Shown here one piece after another: positions 14,291 through 22,789 of a DNA stretch of 34,113 bases. The translations under genes and the position numbers were made by a program. Each line of letters begins with the position of its first letter. The first letter of the stretch is position 1. The DNA comes from Dehalococcoidia bacterium. Its GTDB lineage: Bacteria; Chloroflexota; Dehalococcoidia; GIF9; UBA5629. The notes under the pieces were generated by a model. It worked only from the letters and a program-made list of their open reading frames with translations. It was not told where the DNA came from and made no database searches. The stretch is from contig JAFGHL010000051.1 in NCBI GenBank assembly GCA_016930155.1, forward strand, positions 1-34,113, given 5' to 3'.

Positions 14291-15670
14291 ATGAGGACAG
14301 CAAAAACATTGTCACGGATCATCCAGTTTTCTATATGCGTTATCATCATTGTTACACTGCTGGCCTGCGCCACCCCAAAACAGGCATTTGAATATGAATC
14401 GAATGCGTCGCTCAGACAGCAGCTGGCGCAGGCCCCCGCCTACCCGGAGATCGGATTTATTGTGTTCAGCGATCCCCATATCTACGATCCTTCGCTGGGT
14501 ATTACCGGCAAGGCATTCGAGGCTTATCTGGATAAGGATCGCAAACTGCTGAGGGAAAGCCCCGAGATATTGGAATCAGCTATCGCATCGATTAAAAATC
14601 TTAAACACGATATCGTACTGGTGTCGGGCGATCTGACCAAGGACGGAGAAAAAGTCTCGCATGAGCTGTTCGCGAGCTACCTTGCTCAGTTGGAAGCGGC
14701 CGGTAAGAAGGTATATGTAGTGCCTGGCAATCATGACATTGTGAACGGGCACTCATACAAGTATGTCGGTGACAATATTGAGCGCGTGCCAAACATTACC
14801 GCCGAACAGTTTGCTCAGATGTATAACGATTTCGGTTTCAAGGATGCACTGCAGCGTGATCCGAACTCACTCAGCTATGTAGCCGAGCTTCAGCCGGGAC
14901 TGTGGCTGCTGGCGCTGGATTCCAACCTCTACAGGGAAAATGTCGAAGACAAGGAATCTGTCACTGACGGCAAGTTCAGCGCCGAGACGCTGATGTGGAT
15001 CGAAAAAATGCTTGGTCAGGCTGCCAAAGAGAACAAGGCCGTTATCGTAATGATGCACCATGGCATCATGGAACACTACGCCGGACAGCAGAAGAACTAC
15101 GGCGAATATATTGTGGACGACTACGAGGAAGTGGCTAAGCTGCTGGCCAATTACAATGCTCGCCTGGTATTCACCGGACATTATCATGCCCAGGATATCA
15201 CCGAGAAAAAGTATGACAACGGCAAGTTCGTGTTCGATATAGAGACAGGTGCGCTGGTGACATACCCCTGCCCGTTCAGAGTGGTAACCATCGATAAAGA
15301 TCAAATAGCAACGATTGTGAGCGAGCGTGTAACGTCTATAGCTTCACACCCCGATAATTTCCCGGCATACGCCAAACAGTATCTGCAGGAAGGTATCGCA
15401 ACCATTGCTACAGGTGTACTGGTGGGATATAAGGTTGACCGCCCCGAGGCGGAGAAGATCGCTCAGGAAATAGCGGTTGGCTTTGGCGCCCACTATGGCG
15501 GTGATGAGCAACTGGCGCCCGGCCAGACGATGGTTACGGAAACCGGTTTAAGCCCCCTGGCATGGCTGGTTATCCAATACCGCAAGGATCTGATTCTTGG
15601 ACTCTGGAATGACCTGCCCCCGCCGGACAACAATCTGACGATAAACCTTAAGGACGGCAGCTGGAAGTAG
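14291..15670 (+). CDS. Calcineurin-like metallophosphoesterase, predicted lipoprotein
   Basis: 459 residues. A lipoprotein signal ends at Cys26 (LLAC). The five metal-binding blocks of the calcineurin-like fold are present in order: SDPHIYD (Asp61, His63), VSGDLTKDGE, PGNHDI, MMHHGIM and FTGHYHAQD, with the metallophosphatase core spanning about 55-300. The remaining 150 residues are a helical C-terminal part without a recognised domain. Related proteins hydrolyse phosphodiesters or phosphomonoesters (cyclic nucleotides, glycerophosphodiesters, teichoic or nucleotide substrates). As a membrane-anchored exported enzyme it probably scavenges phosphate or processes the envelope. It lies upstream of a five-helix membrane protein and the glycerol-3-phosphate module, so a glycerophosphodiester substrate is an attractive but unproven guess. 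Confidence 0.92.
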   Translation: MRTAKTLSRIIQFSICVIIIVTLLACATPKQAFEYESNASLRQQLAQAPAYPEIGFIVFSDPHIYDPSLGITGKAFEAYLDKDRKLLRESPEILESAIASIKNLKHDIVLVSGDLTKDGEKVSHELFASYLAQLEAAGKKVYVVPGNHDIVNGHSYKYVGDNIERVPNITAEQFAQMYNDFGFKDALQRDPNSLSYVAELQPGLWLLALDSNLYRENVEDKESVTDGKFSAETLMWIEKMLGQAAKENKAVIVMMHHGIMEHYAGQQKNYGEYIVDDYEEVAKLLANYNARLVFTGHYHAQDITEKKYDNGKFVFDIETGALVTYPCPFRVVTIDKDQIATIVSERVTSIASHPDNFPAYAKQYLQEGIATIATGVLVGYKVDRPEAEKIAQEIAVGFGAHYGGDEQLAPGQTMVTETGLSPLAWLVIQYRKDLILGLWNDLPPPDNNLTINLKDGSWK

Positions 15671-15742
15671 GAAGCAGTCAGAAAATCACCAGCTGCGGCA
15701 TTAAGGCCGGCCCTGATTAGTCACATATCAGGAGGTATCAGT

Positions 15743-16282
15743 ATGGACGAGCAGAAGATCTGGTTCCTCGTGATAAACTCGTTGGGGGGCTTTGCGGTGA
15801 TTGCCAGTTACGTGGCCGGCATGGTCAGCCATCCCAACACCGAGCAATTAACCTGGGGACGTATCACACCTGCGCTTAAGTCGGTTTATCTGGTGAGCAT
15901 GCCGCTGGCGGCCGTGGGTTATTTATTCTTCCTCTATTTCATTCTGTTTCAGCTCGATGCAGGGACTGCCCGGATCTGGGGCTTCGATGGTTTCCTTGTC
16001 CTGGATATAATCTTCGCAGTTATACTGGTTTTCTCGGCCTTCTGGATGCCATTGACATATAAATTGATCGAGACTCAATGGCGGGGTTGGTGGGTTTATA
16101 TTCGTATAGTGCTTTTCTTTGTCGCCCTGGGCTCCCTGGCACTATTATGTGCATTACTGATGATCAGTCAGAGAGAGCCGGCCTGGAGCTACTGGCTGGC
16201 AGTATCAGGCGCAGTCGTATTTTTTGTTCAGGCCGGTATCATTGATGCCTTTGTCTGGACGGCCATGTTCCCTTATAAATAG
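15743..16282 (+). CDS. Unrecognised integral membrane protein, five predicted helices
   Basis: 179 residues. Hydrophobic segments at about 6-26, 47-69, 83-104, 117-141 and 149-174 predict five membrane spans with short loops. There is no signal peptide. Loop features include SHPNTEQLTWGR after helix 1, and ETQWRGWWVYIR between helices 3 and 4, rich in Trp and Arg, near the membrane surface. I do not recognise the family. A good AGGAGG ribosome site (TCAGGAGGTATCAGT) precedes the ATG. It starts 72 bases after the metallophosphoesterase gene and ends 95 bases before glpD, where a new candidate promoter lies. It is therefore more likely to be co-transcribed with the phosphoesterase than with the glpD module. 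Confidence 0.75.
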   Translation: MDEQKIWFLVINSLGGFAVIASYVAGMVSHPNTEQLTWGRITPALKSVYLVSMPLAAVGYLFFLYFILFQLDAGTARIWGFDGFLVLDIIFAVILVFSAFWMPLTYKLIETQWRGWWVYIRIVLFFVALGSLALLCALLMISQREPAWSYWLAVSGAVVFFVQAGIIDAFVWTAMFPYK

Positions 16283-16288
16283 TCGCGA

Positions 16289-16317
16289 CTGAAAGTTTTT
16301 ATAAAAAACGTTACAAT
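16289..16317 (+). promoter_or_regulatory. Candidate promoter for the glpD module
   Basis: CTGAAA (16289-16294, 4 of 6) and TACAAT (16312-16317, 5 of 6) are 17 bases apart and give a leader of about 54 bases before the ATG at 16378. The spacer is AT-rich. Confidence 0.45.
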
Positions 16318-16377
16318 ATCTTTTGAACCCGGCGCTCTGCAGCCAGCAAATCTATTCCGGATTCGATAGGAGACACT

Positions 16378-17964
16378 ATGTGGCGTAAAGGATGGCGCGA
16401 ACAGGCTCTATCACAGATCGAACAGCCCTGGGACCTGATCGTTATAGGGGGTGGAATCACAGGAGCCGGGGTGTTGTTTCAAGCCACTGCGGTGGGGCTC
16501 AAAGCACTGCTGGTGGAAGGAGGCGATTTTTCTTCGGGCACTTCGAGCCGATCTTCAAAGCTGATTCACGGCGGCCTGCGCTATATCTTGAACAAGCAGT
16601 ACAAGGTGACTCAGGAATCGGTGCGGGAAAGGGAGTGGCTGTTGAAAGAAGCCCGCAATCTGGTGACCAAGCTGGGATTTGTGTTCCCAAACTTCGAACG
16701 TTATCACGTTAAAACCAGTCAGATCGGACAGATAATCGCTGTCTACGACCTGCTGGCGCCCAAATGGGACCACCGGGCCTACAGCAGGGAGAAAATACTG
16801 AAAGAATATCCCGTTTTGAAGTCGGAGGGTTTGCTTGGTGGTTACCTGTACTATGATGCGGCTATGGACGACAGCCGTATCGTCCTGCGCGTGTTGAAGG
16901 AATCTGTCAGGAACGGCGGCACTGCCATAAACTATCTGAAAGTGGAAAAACTCTTATCAGACGGCAGCGGACAGGTGCGTGGCGTAGCTCTCAAAGATAC
17001 GTCATCGCCGTCCGGCAAGACCTTCGAAGTTAATGCCAGAGTGTTGGTTAATGCATCCGGACCATGGGCTGATCAACTGCGAGGGCAGATCGGCCAATCC
17101 GCCCGGCTGCGCAGGCTGCGCGGCAGCCACCTCATCTTTCAACGCGAGAAGCTGCCTATGAAGGATGCGCTTACGTTGTTGCACCCGAAGGACAATCGTG
17201 CCATGTTCGTTATTCCCTGGGAGGGGACCACCATGATCGGTACTACGGACATAGACCACGATCCGGCTCTGGATGTAAACCACAGCGAACCGTTTGCCAG
17301 CCAGGATGAGATAAGCTACATACTGGATGCCTCGGCGTTTCTCTTCCCCGGCCTGGCCCTCAATCAAAGCGACGTGATTTCATCGTTCGCCGGCCTGCGT
17401 CCCATAATCAAGGGAGGCGCCGACACGCCCGGCAAAGAGTCGCGCGCACATGCTCTGTGGGAAGAGAATGGCCTTATTACCATTACGGGCGGCAAGTACA
17501 CTACTTTCTGTATTATGTCGCGCCAGACAGTGGCGGCCGTGCTTAAGAAATTGGGCAGGCTGCCGGTGGTGAAGAACAAGCGTATCTTTCCCAAGCTGCC
17601 TCGCATAAGCGCACCCAATATTGATCCCTCTACCCTGGCTTACCTGCTGGGGCGGTACGGCAATGACACGGCTGAGCTGATTAAGACGGCAGGCGCCGGA
17701 GAGCTTGAACGAATAGGCAGTTTGCCCAATGTTTGGGCTGAGTTGCGCTGGGCGGCTCGCGCAGAGGGCGTGATACATCTTTCCGACCTGTTGCTGAGGA
17801 GGGTCAGGATTGGAATGCTGCTGTCCGGAGGCGCGGAGGACCTGCTGGCTCGCATACGCAAAGCAGTGCAGGCTGAGCTCGGATGGGGCGATGAGCAGTG
17901 GCAGGCTGAGTCAGCCGCTTATATGGATACCTGGCGAAGATATTACAGCCCCAAACCCGGCTGA
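16378..17964 (+). CDS. glpD: FAD-dependent glycerol-3-phosphate dehydrogenase (GlpD/GlpA family)
   Basis: 528 residues, standard length. It oxidises sn-glycerol 3-phosphate to dihydroxyacetone phosphate (DHAP) at the membrane face and passes electrons to quinone. The FAD-binding GGGITGAG lies at 24-31. It is followed by VEGGDFSSGTSSRSSKLIHGGLRYI, a signature of the family, then the substrate region with PWEGTTMIGTTDIDHDP and SSFAGLRPII, and GGKYTTF for the second FAD contact. The C-terminal helical domain (about 400-525) is present (RWAARAEGVIHLSDLLLRRVRIG). An AGGAG site precedes the ATG. The AGPS-like gene follows after 59 bases and the kinase after that; all three act on or around DHAP or glycerol phosphates. 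Which quinone or other acceptor it uses is unknown. Confidence 0.93.
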   Translation: MWRKGWREQALSQIEQPWDLIVIGGGITGAGVLFQATAVGLKALLVEGGDFSSGTSSRSSKLIHGGLRYILNKQYKVTQESVREREWLLKEARNLVTKLGFVFPNFERYHVKTSQIGQIIAVYDLLAPKWDHRAYSREKILKEYPVLKSEGLLGGYLYYDAAMDDSRIVLRVLKESVRNGGTAINYLKVEKLLSDGSGQVRGVALKDTSSPSGKTFEVNARVLVNASGPWADQLRGQIGQSARLRRLRGSHLIFQREKLPMKDALTLLHPKDNRAMFVIPWEGTTMIGTTDIDHDPALDVNHSEPFASQDEISYILDASAFLFPGLALNQSDVISSFAGLRPIIKGGADTPGKESRAHALWEENGLITITGGKYTTFCIMSRQTVAAVLKKLGRLPVVKNKRIFPKLPRISAPNIDPSTLAYLLGRYGNDTAELIKTAGAGELERIGSLPNVWAELRWAARAEGVIHLSDLLLRRVRIGMLLSGGAEDLLARIRKAVQAELGWGDEQWQAESAAYMDTWRRYYSPKPG

Positions 17965-18023
17965 AAATAATATCGAGGCGCTGTATCTCAAAACACTGAA
18001 TATATTTATCTGCAGGAGGATTC

Positions 18024-19757
18024 ATGTCACACAAAGACCGTTTTTACCCCCAATGGTGCGAAGAGGAAGCACCTCCCCGCTCGTTTCGTAGTCTCATTAA
18101 ATACGGCGACCCCGCAGGTTTCAAACACCCTAATCCCGGCATGTTCCAGCTGATCAAGGAAAACTTCGGCATGACGAACGACGATTTTAAACAGCCCAGC
18201 CTTTGCATGGACGAGATAAAAATCGAAATACCTCCAAAGCTGCCCGCATCGCAGATTGAGGTACTTAAGAACATCGTGGGCGCCGGTAACTATTTTATGG
18301 ACACTTACAACAGAACACGCACATCATATGGCTCGGGAATTATCGACGTGCTGCGCCTGCGAAACCATATATTTGAGAACCTGCCGGATATAGTACTTTG
18401 TCCGCGCGACCGCAGGGATGTCCGGGAAGTTGTCAGGTTCTGTGACGAAAATCGTATACCTTTGTACGTAGTCGGCGGCAATTCCAGCGTTACACGAGGC
18501 AAAGAAGCGGTGAAAGGCGGCGTCTGCCTGGATATGAACACGCATATGAACAAGGTCATCTCCATCAACGAAAACAACCAGACCGTCACGGTGGAGGCCG
18601 GCATTATGGGCCCGGACCTGGAAAGGATATTAAATAATGCGCCTGCCACACTCAAAGCTAAAAGGCGCTATACCGTGGGCCATTTCCCTCAGTCCTTCGA
18701 GCATTCCTGTGTGGGTGGTTGGGTGGTCACACGAGGCGCCGGCCAGAACTCAACCTATTATGGCAAAATCGAAGATATGGTGATATCACAGGAATATGTC
18801 ACGCCCATCGGCGAGTTTAAAACACTGGAATTTCCGAGGTCGGCAACCGGGCCGGATTTCGACCAGATCATGATCGGAAGCGAGGGGACATTCGGCATTC
18901 TGGTCAGCTGTACGCTCCGTCTGTGCCGTTATATGCCGGAGAACAGGCGCAGGTTCTCTTATCTATTCAAGAGTTGGGAGGGAGCCCTCGAAGCCTGTCG
19001 CGAGGTTATGCAGGGCGAGTTTGGATTCCCCTCGGTCTTCCGGATTTCAGATCCCGAAGAAACCGACGTGGCCCTGCGCATGTACCACGTTCACGGCACG
19101 CCTGTCGACTCGGTGCTGAGGGCGCTGGGCTATAAGCCCATGCAGCGCTGCATGTTTATCGGCATGTCCGAAGGAGACGGTGATCTGGCACGGCTGGTGG
19201 CCAAAAAGTTAGACAGGATATTCAGGAAACACGACGTCTTCAACCTTAGCATAGCCAAAGTCACCCAGTCCTGGGAGAAAACCCGCTTCACCGATCCTTT
19301 CATACGTGAGGACCTGATGGATTACGGTGTGCTGATCGATACCCTGGAGTGCGCCGTCACCTGGGACAATCTTGCGCAGGTGCATGCAGACGTCAGGGCG
19401 TTCATCAAGTCACGACCGAAAACCATCTGCATGACGCACCTTTCGCATGCCTATCCTCAGGGCGGGAACCTGTATTTCATATTTGTTGCCAAGATGAAGG
19501 AGATCAATGAGTACCTTGAACTTCAATACGGCGTGCTGGATGCTATTCAGAAAGCCGGAGCTACCATGAGCCATCACCATGGCGTGGGCAAACAGACCGC
19601 GCCCTGGCTGGAAGGGCAGATCGGCAAGGCTCAGGTCGACGTTATACGTGCTTTACGCGACCATTTCGACCCGCACCATATCATGAATCCTGGCGGCACA
19701 CTGGGTCTGGATATGTCGGAAGAACAAATGGCAAAACGATGGGGTTTCAGGAAATAA
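18024..19757 (+). CDS. FAD-linked oxidase of the alkylglycerone-phosphate synthase (AGPS) family
   Basis: 577 residues. A VAO-type FAD domain (about 125-305) contains PLYVVGGNSSVTRG. The segment TVGHFPQSFEHSCVGGWV followed by QNSTYYGKIEDMV is highly characteristic of AGPS, as is GSEGTFGIL. Near the end, GGNLYFIF holds Tyr484 where AGPS has its catalytic tyrosine, and SHHHGVGK (His517-519) is the AGPS triple-His motif. AGPS swaps the acyl group of acyl-DHAP for a fatty alcohol, making ether-linked lipids. E. coli YgcU belongs to the same broader family with an unknown substrate. The protein could thus be a true ether-lipid synthase or a flavin enzyme acting on a polyol phosphate. A GCAGGAGGATTC site precedes the ATG. 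It is flanked by glpD and the kinase in one apparent operon. Confidence 0.88.
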   Translation: MSHKDRFYPQWCEEEAPPRSFRSLIKYGDPAGFKHPNPGMFQLIKENFGMTNDDFKQPSLCMDEIKIEIPPKLPASQIEVLKNIVGAGNYFMDTYNRTRTSYGSGIIDVLRLRNHIFENLPDIVLCPRDRRDVREVVRFCDENRIPLYVVGGNSSVTRGKEAVKGGVCLDMNTHMNKVISINENNQTVTVEAGIMGPDLERILNNAPATLKAKRRYTVGHFPQSFEHSCVGGWVVTRGAGQNSTYYGKIEDMVISQEYVTPIGEFKTLEFPRSATGPDFDQIMIGSEGTFGILVSCTLRLCRYMPENRRRFSYLFKSWEGALEACREVMQGEFGFPSVFRISDPEETDVALRMYHVHGTPVDSVLRALGYKPMQRCMFIGMSEGDGDLARLVAKKLDRIFRKHDVFNLSIAKVTQSWEKTRFTDPFIREDLMDYGVLIDTLECAVTWDNLAQVHADVRAFIKSRPKTICMTHLSHAYPQGGNLYFIFVAKMKEINEYLELQYGVLDAIQKAGATMSHHHGVGKQTAPWLEGQIGKAQVDVIRALRDHFDPHHIMNPGGTLGLDMSEEQMAKRWGFRK

Positions 19758-19825
19758 GTTACATGGGCAGGAGTTGATTCCCGTCATTACTTTATAGATA
19801 ATCGAATATAACGTGGAGGTTTGCC

Positions 19826-21388
19826 ATGGCTGAGAACTTGCTGGCAATCGATGTTGGAACACAGAGCGTACGAGTATTGCTGTTTGATCCCAGAGGGAAG
19901 CTGATCGCTAAACATCGCGTGCCTTACGAGCCTTATTACTCCGATGCGCCGGGCTTGGCCGAACAGAAGCCGCAGCTCTGGTGGGAATCTCTGGCCAAGG
20001 CCTGCCAGGGCCTCTGGCAGAAGCCTGAGGTAAAGAAAGACAGTATTGCCGCGGTGTCGCTTACCACGCAACGGGCGACCATGATAAATGTCGATGAGAA
20101 TGGCGAACCTCTCAGGCCGGCCATCCACTGGCTTGACCAGCGTCGCACGTTGGGGCAACCGCCGGTGGGGGGCTTCTGGGGCGCGGCTTTTGCTGTGGCC
20201 GGGGCCAGTGAGACTGTCGCTTACCTGCAGGCCGAGGCGGAGGCCAACTGGATACGCACGCACCAGCCGGAGATCTGGAAGAAAACTCATAAATACCTTT
20301 TCGTGTCCGGCTACCTGACCTACCTGTTGACAGGCAGATTTGTAGATTCCGTCGGCTGCCAAGTCGGATATATTCCCTTCAACTATAAGAGCCAGTCCTG
20401 GGAAGCCAAGGGCAGCTGGAAATGGCAGGCTATCCCGATGGATCCCAGGATTTTGCCCGACTTGATACTGCAGGGTAAAGTGCTGGGAGAGATAACGGCC
20501 AAAGCATCGGAGACTACGGGAATACCGGCGAGGTTGCCTTTAATCGCCGCTGCCGCAGACAAGGCCTGCGAAGTACTGGGATCAGGCGCCCTTGAACCGA
20601 ACGTAGCCTGTCTCAGCTATGGAACAACTGCCACCATCAATACTACTCACGATAAGTATATAGAGGTTATACCTCTCATACCCCCTTACCCGGCTGCTGT
20701 GCCGAAACTTTATAACTTTGAGATACAGATTTTCCGCGGCTACTGGATGGTTAGCTGGTTCAAGCAGGAATTTGGCCTGCGGGAACAAAGAATATCGGAT
20801 GAAAAGGGCGTGGAGCCGGAGGTCCTCTTCGACGATCTGGTCAAAGCAGTCCCGCCCGGTTCCCAAGGGCTTGTGCTGCAGCCCTACTGGTCCCCCGGGC
20901 TGCGGTTTCCCGGGCCTGAAGCTCGCGGCGCCATAATCGGCTTCGGCGATTCGCATACCCGCGCCCACATCTATCGCGCCATACTGGAGGGTCTGGCTTA
21001 CGCACTGAGAGAAGGCAAAGAGAAAACAGAGAAGCGCAGCGGTGTGAGGATAACCGACCTGCGTATCGCAGGCGGAGGAAGCCAGAGCAACGCCGCCATG
21101 CAGCTAACTGCGGATATCTTCGGACTCCCCACCGCCAGACCACACGTCTATGAGGCATCAGGTCTGGGGGCCGCTATAGATGCCGCTGTGGGAGTGAAGA
21201 TACACGGGGATTATAAATCGGCTGTAAGCGAGATGACGCATCTGGGTGATTGTTTCGAGCCCAATCAGGATACACAGGCCGTTTATGAAAAGCTTTATCA
21301 CGATGTTTATCTCAAGATGTATAACAGGTTGAGACCACTCTACCAGGAGATTAAAGCTATCACCGGCCGGGCCGGCGCAGTGGGTTGA
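19826..21388 (+). CDS. FGGY-family carbohydrate/polyol kinase, YgcE-like
   Basis: 520 residues, typical of FGGY kinases with two actin-like ATPase domains. The first phosphate loop is [17 protein letters not shown] (5-21). The [12 protein letters not shown] segment and a catalytic-type Asp in IHWLDQRR follow. In the second half, [13 protein letters not shown] is the phosphate-2 loop, and [22 protein letters not shown] (about 400-422) is the adenosine motif. Family members phosphorylate glycerol, xylulose, ribulose, gluconate, erythritol and similar substrates; this sequence lacks the exact glycerol-kinase signature. E. coli ygcE encodes a kinase near ygcU, an AGPS-family flavoprotein, a similar pairing. 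A GGAGG site precedes the ATG; the AGPS-like gene ends 68 bases upstream. The substrate remains open, with glycerol or another C3-C5 polyol most plausible. Confidence 0.9.
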   Translation: MAENLLAIDVGTQSVRVLLFDPRGKLIAKHRVPYEPYYSDAPGLAEQKPQLWWESLAKACQGLWQKPEVKKDSIAAVSLTTQRATMINVDENGEPLRPAIHWLDQRRTLGQPPVGGFWGAAFAVAGASETVAYLQAEAEANWIRTHQPEIWKKTHKYLFVSGYLTYLLTGRFVDSVGCQVGYIPFNYKSQSWEAKGSWKWQAIPMDPRILPDLILQGKVLGEITAKASETTGIPARLPLIAAAADKACEVLGSGALEPNVACLSYGTTATINTTHDKYIEVIPLIPPYPAAVPKLYNFEIQIFRGYWMVSWFKQEFGLREQRISDEKGVEPEVLFDDLVKAVPPGSQGLVLQPYWSPGLRFPGPEARGAIIGFGDSHTRAHIYRAILEGLAYALREGKEKTEKRSGVRITDLRIAGGGSQSNAAMQLTADIFGLPTARPHVYEASGLGAAIDAAVGVKIHGDYKSAVSEMTHLGDCFEPNQDTQAVYEKLYHDVYLKMYNRLRPLYQEIKAITGRAGAVG

Positions 21389-21434
21389 CGAGCTGCCCGG
21401 GCTTGATTGCTTAATCGTGAATCTGTTTTCGGCT

Positions 21435-22670
21435 TTACGTTCCGGCAGTAGCAGGTCTGATGATAATCACAAAAGCGGTGGCTATGATTAGTCCTGCGGC
21501 TGCAGCTAAATAAGGGATTTGATAGTCACCCGTCGCATCGAAAATACTGCCCGCTACCCAGGGGCCTATTCCCAGGCCTATGCCGTCCGAGACCATGAGG
21601 GCGCTGAATACGGATCCCAGCGCCTTCCCACCGAAAACACTGCGTGTAATACGTACCATCTGTGTGACGAATCCACTGTAAGTGATGCCGTAGATCGAGG
21701 CAAAGACGTAGAATGCCCAGGGTTCGCTGCAGAGGGCGATAAAGGCAGTATTCAACCCCAGCAAAACGGTGCAAAATAGCATTATCGGTTTGATACCGAT
21801 TCTGTCGGAAAGGACGCCGGAGGATAGCCTGCCGACTATACCGAAAATTCCGATCAGTGTAATCAGAATAGCAGCATGTACTGAGTCTATTCCTGAATCC
21901 ACGGCATAAGGAACAAGGTGAAGCATAACCAATCCCAGGCTGGATAGAAAAAGCAGAAACATGGCAAAGAGCATCCAGAACTGGCCGGTGCGGACGGCCT
22001 GCGAGACTGTCAGCCCGATTTCCAGGTCCGAAGTAGCGGATTGTTGAGTCGAAGTCGGGTCCTTGCCGTCGGATGAGTCCGGTATAGAGATACTGCGCGG
22101 AGGGCTGCGCATCAGCAGAGTAGCCGGTATGCAGAAAACAGCCACAACTATACCTGACAGGAGAACAGCTGATCGCCAGTCAATCGACGTGATGAGACAG
22201 CTTATGAGGAGAGGGATGGTTGCCGTTCCCAGACTTATACCCAGAGTGGCAACTCCCACGGCAAGGCCCTGTCTTCTGGTAAACCACACTGATACCAGAG
22301 CAACGGGGATGGCAAACGAAGCGCTGATGCTGAGTCCCACCAGCAGCCCGGTGAATACATATAACTGCCACAATTCATGAATTTGGGAGCTTAGAATCAG
22401 CCCCAGGCTCAGAAAGCCAACCGATACAGCCAGGACCCATTTGTAACCGAAACGGTCGGCAAGTATGCCTGTGAAAGGCAGGGTGGTGGCATATGCGGTA
22501 CCACAAACCAGCATAACGGCCGAGGCCAGCCCGCGCGACCAGCCGAACTCATTCACTATAGGCAGGAATAAAACACCGTAGCTGAAATTCACCCCGCTCA
22601 TAATGAAGGTGATGACAAAGGCGGAGGCCACCACCACCCAGCCGTAATGCAATTTCTTTTTGCTTATCAT
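21435..22670 (-). CDS. MFS transporter, monocarboxylate/oxalate-formate antiporter type
   Basis: 411 residues, 12 predicted helices with a central cytoplasmic loop around 195-220. The N-terminus (LHYGWVVVASAFVITFIMSGVNFSYGVLFLPI) and EFGWSRGLASAVM are typical of the MCT/OFA branch of MFS carriers, which move small carboxylates. The loop LADRFGYKW lies between helices 2 and 3 and its second-half counterpart is VLSDRIGIKP. The gene is convergent with the kinase gene, 46 bases apart, without an obvious terminator hairpin between them. It is downstream of the GGDEF gene on the same strand (119-base gap). The substrate is unknown, but import of a small organic acid would fit an anaerobe. Confidence 0.88.
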   Translation of the reverse strand: MISKKKLHYGWVVVASAFVITFIMSGVNFSYGVLFLPIVNEFGWSRGLASAVMLVCGTAYATTLPFTGILADRFGYKWVLAVSVGFLSLGLILSSQIHELWQLYVFTGLLVGLSISASFAIPVALVSVWFTRRQGLAVGVATLGISLGTATIPLLISCLITSIDWRSAVLLSGIVVAVFCIPATLLMRSPPRSISIPDSSDGKDPTSTQQSATSDLEIGLTVSQAVRTGQFWMLFAMFLLFLSSLGLVMLHLVPYAVDSGIDSVHAAILITLIGIFGIVGRLSSGVLSDRIGIKPIMLFCTVLLGLNTAFIALCSEPWAFYVFASIYGITYSGFVTQMVRITRSVFGGKALGSVFSALMVSDGIGLGIGPWVAGSIFDATGDYQIPYLAAAAGLIIATAFVIIIRPATAGT

Positions 22671-22789
22671 TCGCTGTCCGGCTGATAGTATTGATAGAGA
22701 GCTGTATTAGAACAAAGTATACCCGATAGCCAATGTGAATAGTAAATTAATTGGATTGTGTGAGACCTGGTTGAAAGGGACGGTCTTAA

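Noticed and set aside
16294-16311. GTTTTTATAAAAAAC near-palindrome upstream of glpD, considered as an operator or terminator
   Set aside because: It is pure A/T inside a promoter spacer; such strings arise easily and no second copy was seen.
21389-21434. Convergent gap between the kinase and MFS genes, considered for a bidirectional terminator
   Set aside because: Only a short GCCCGGGC core is visible, without a stem-loop plus T-tract on either strand.
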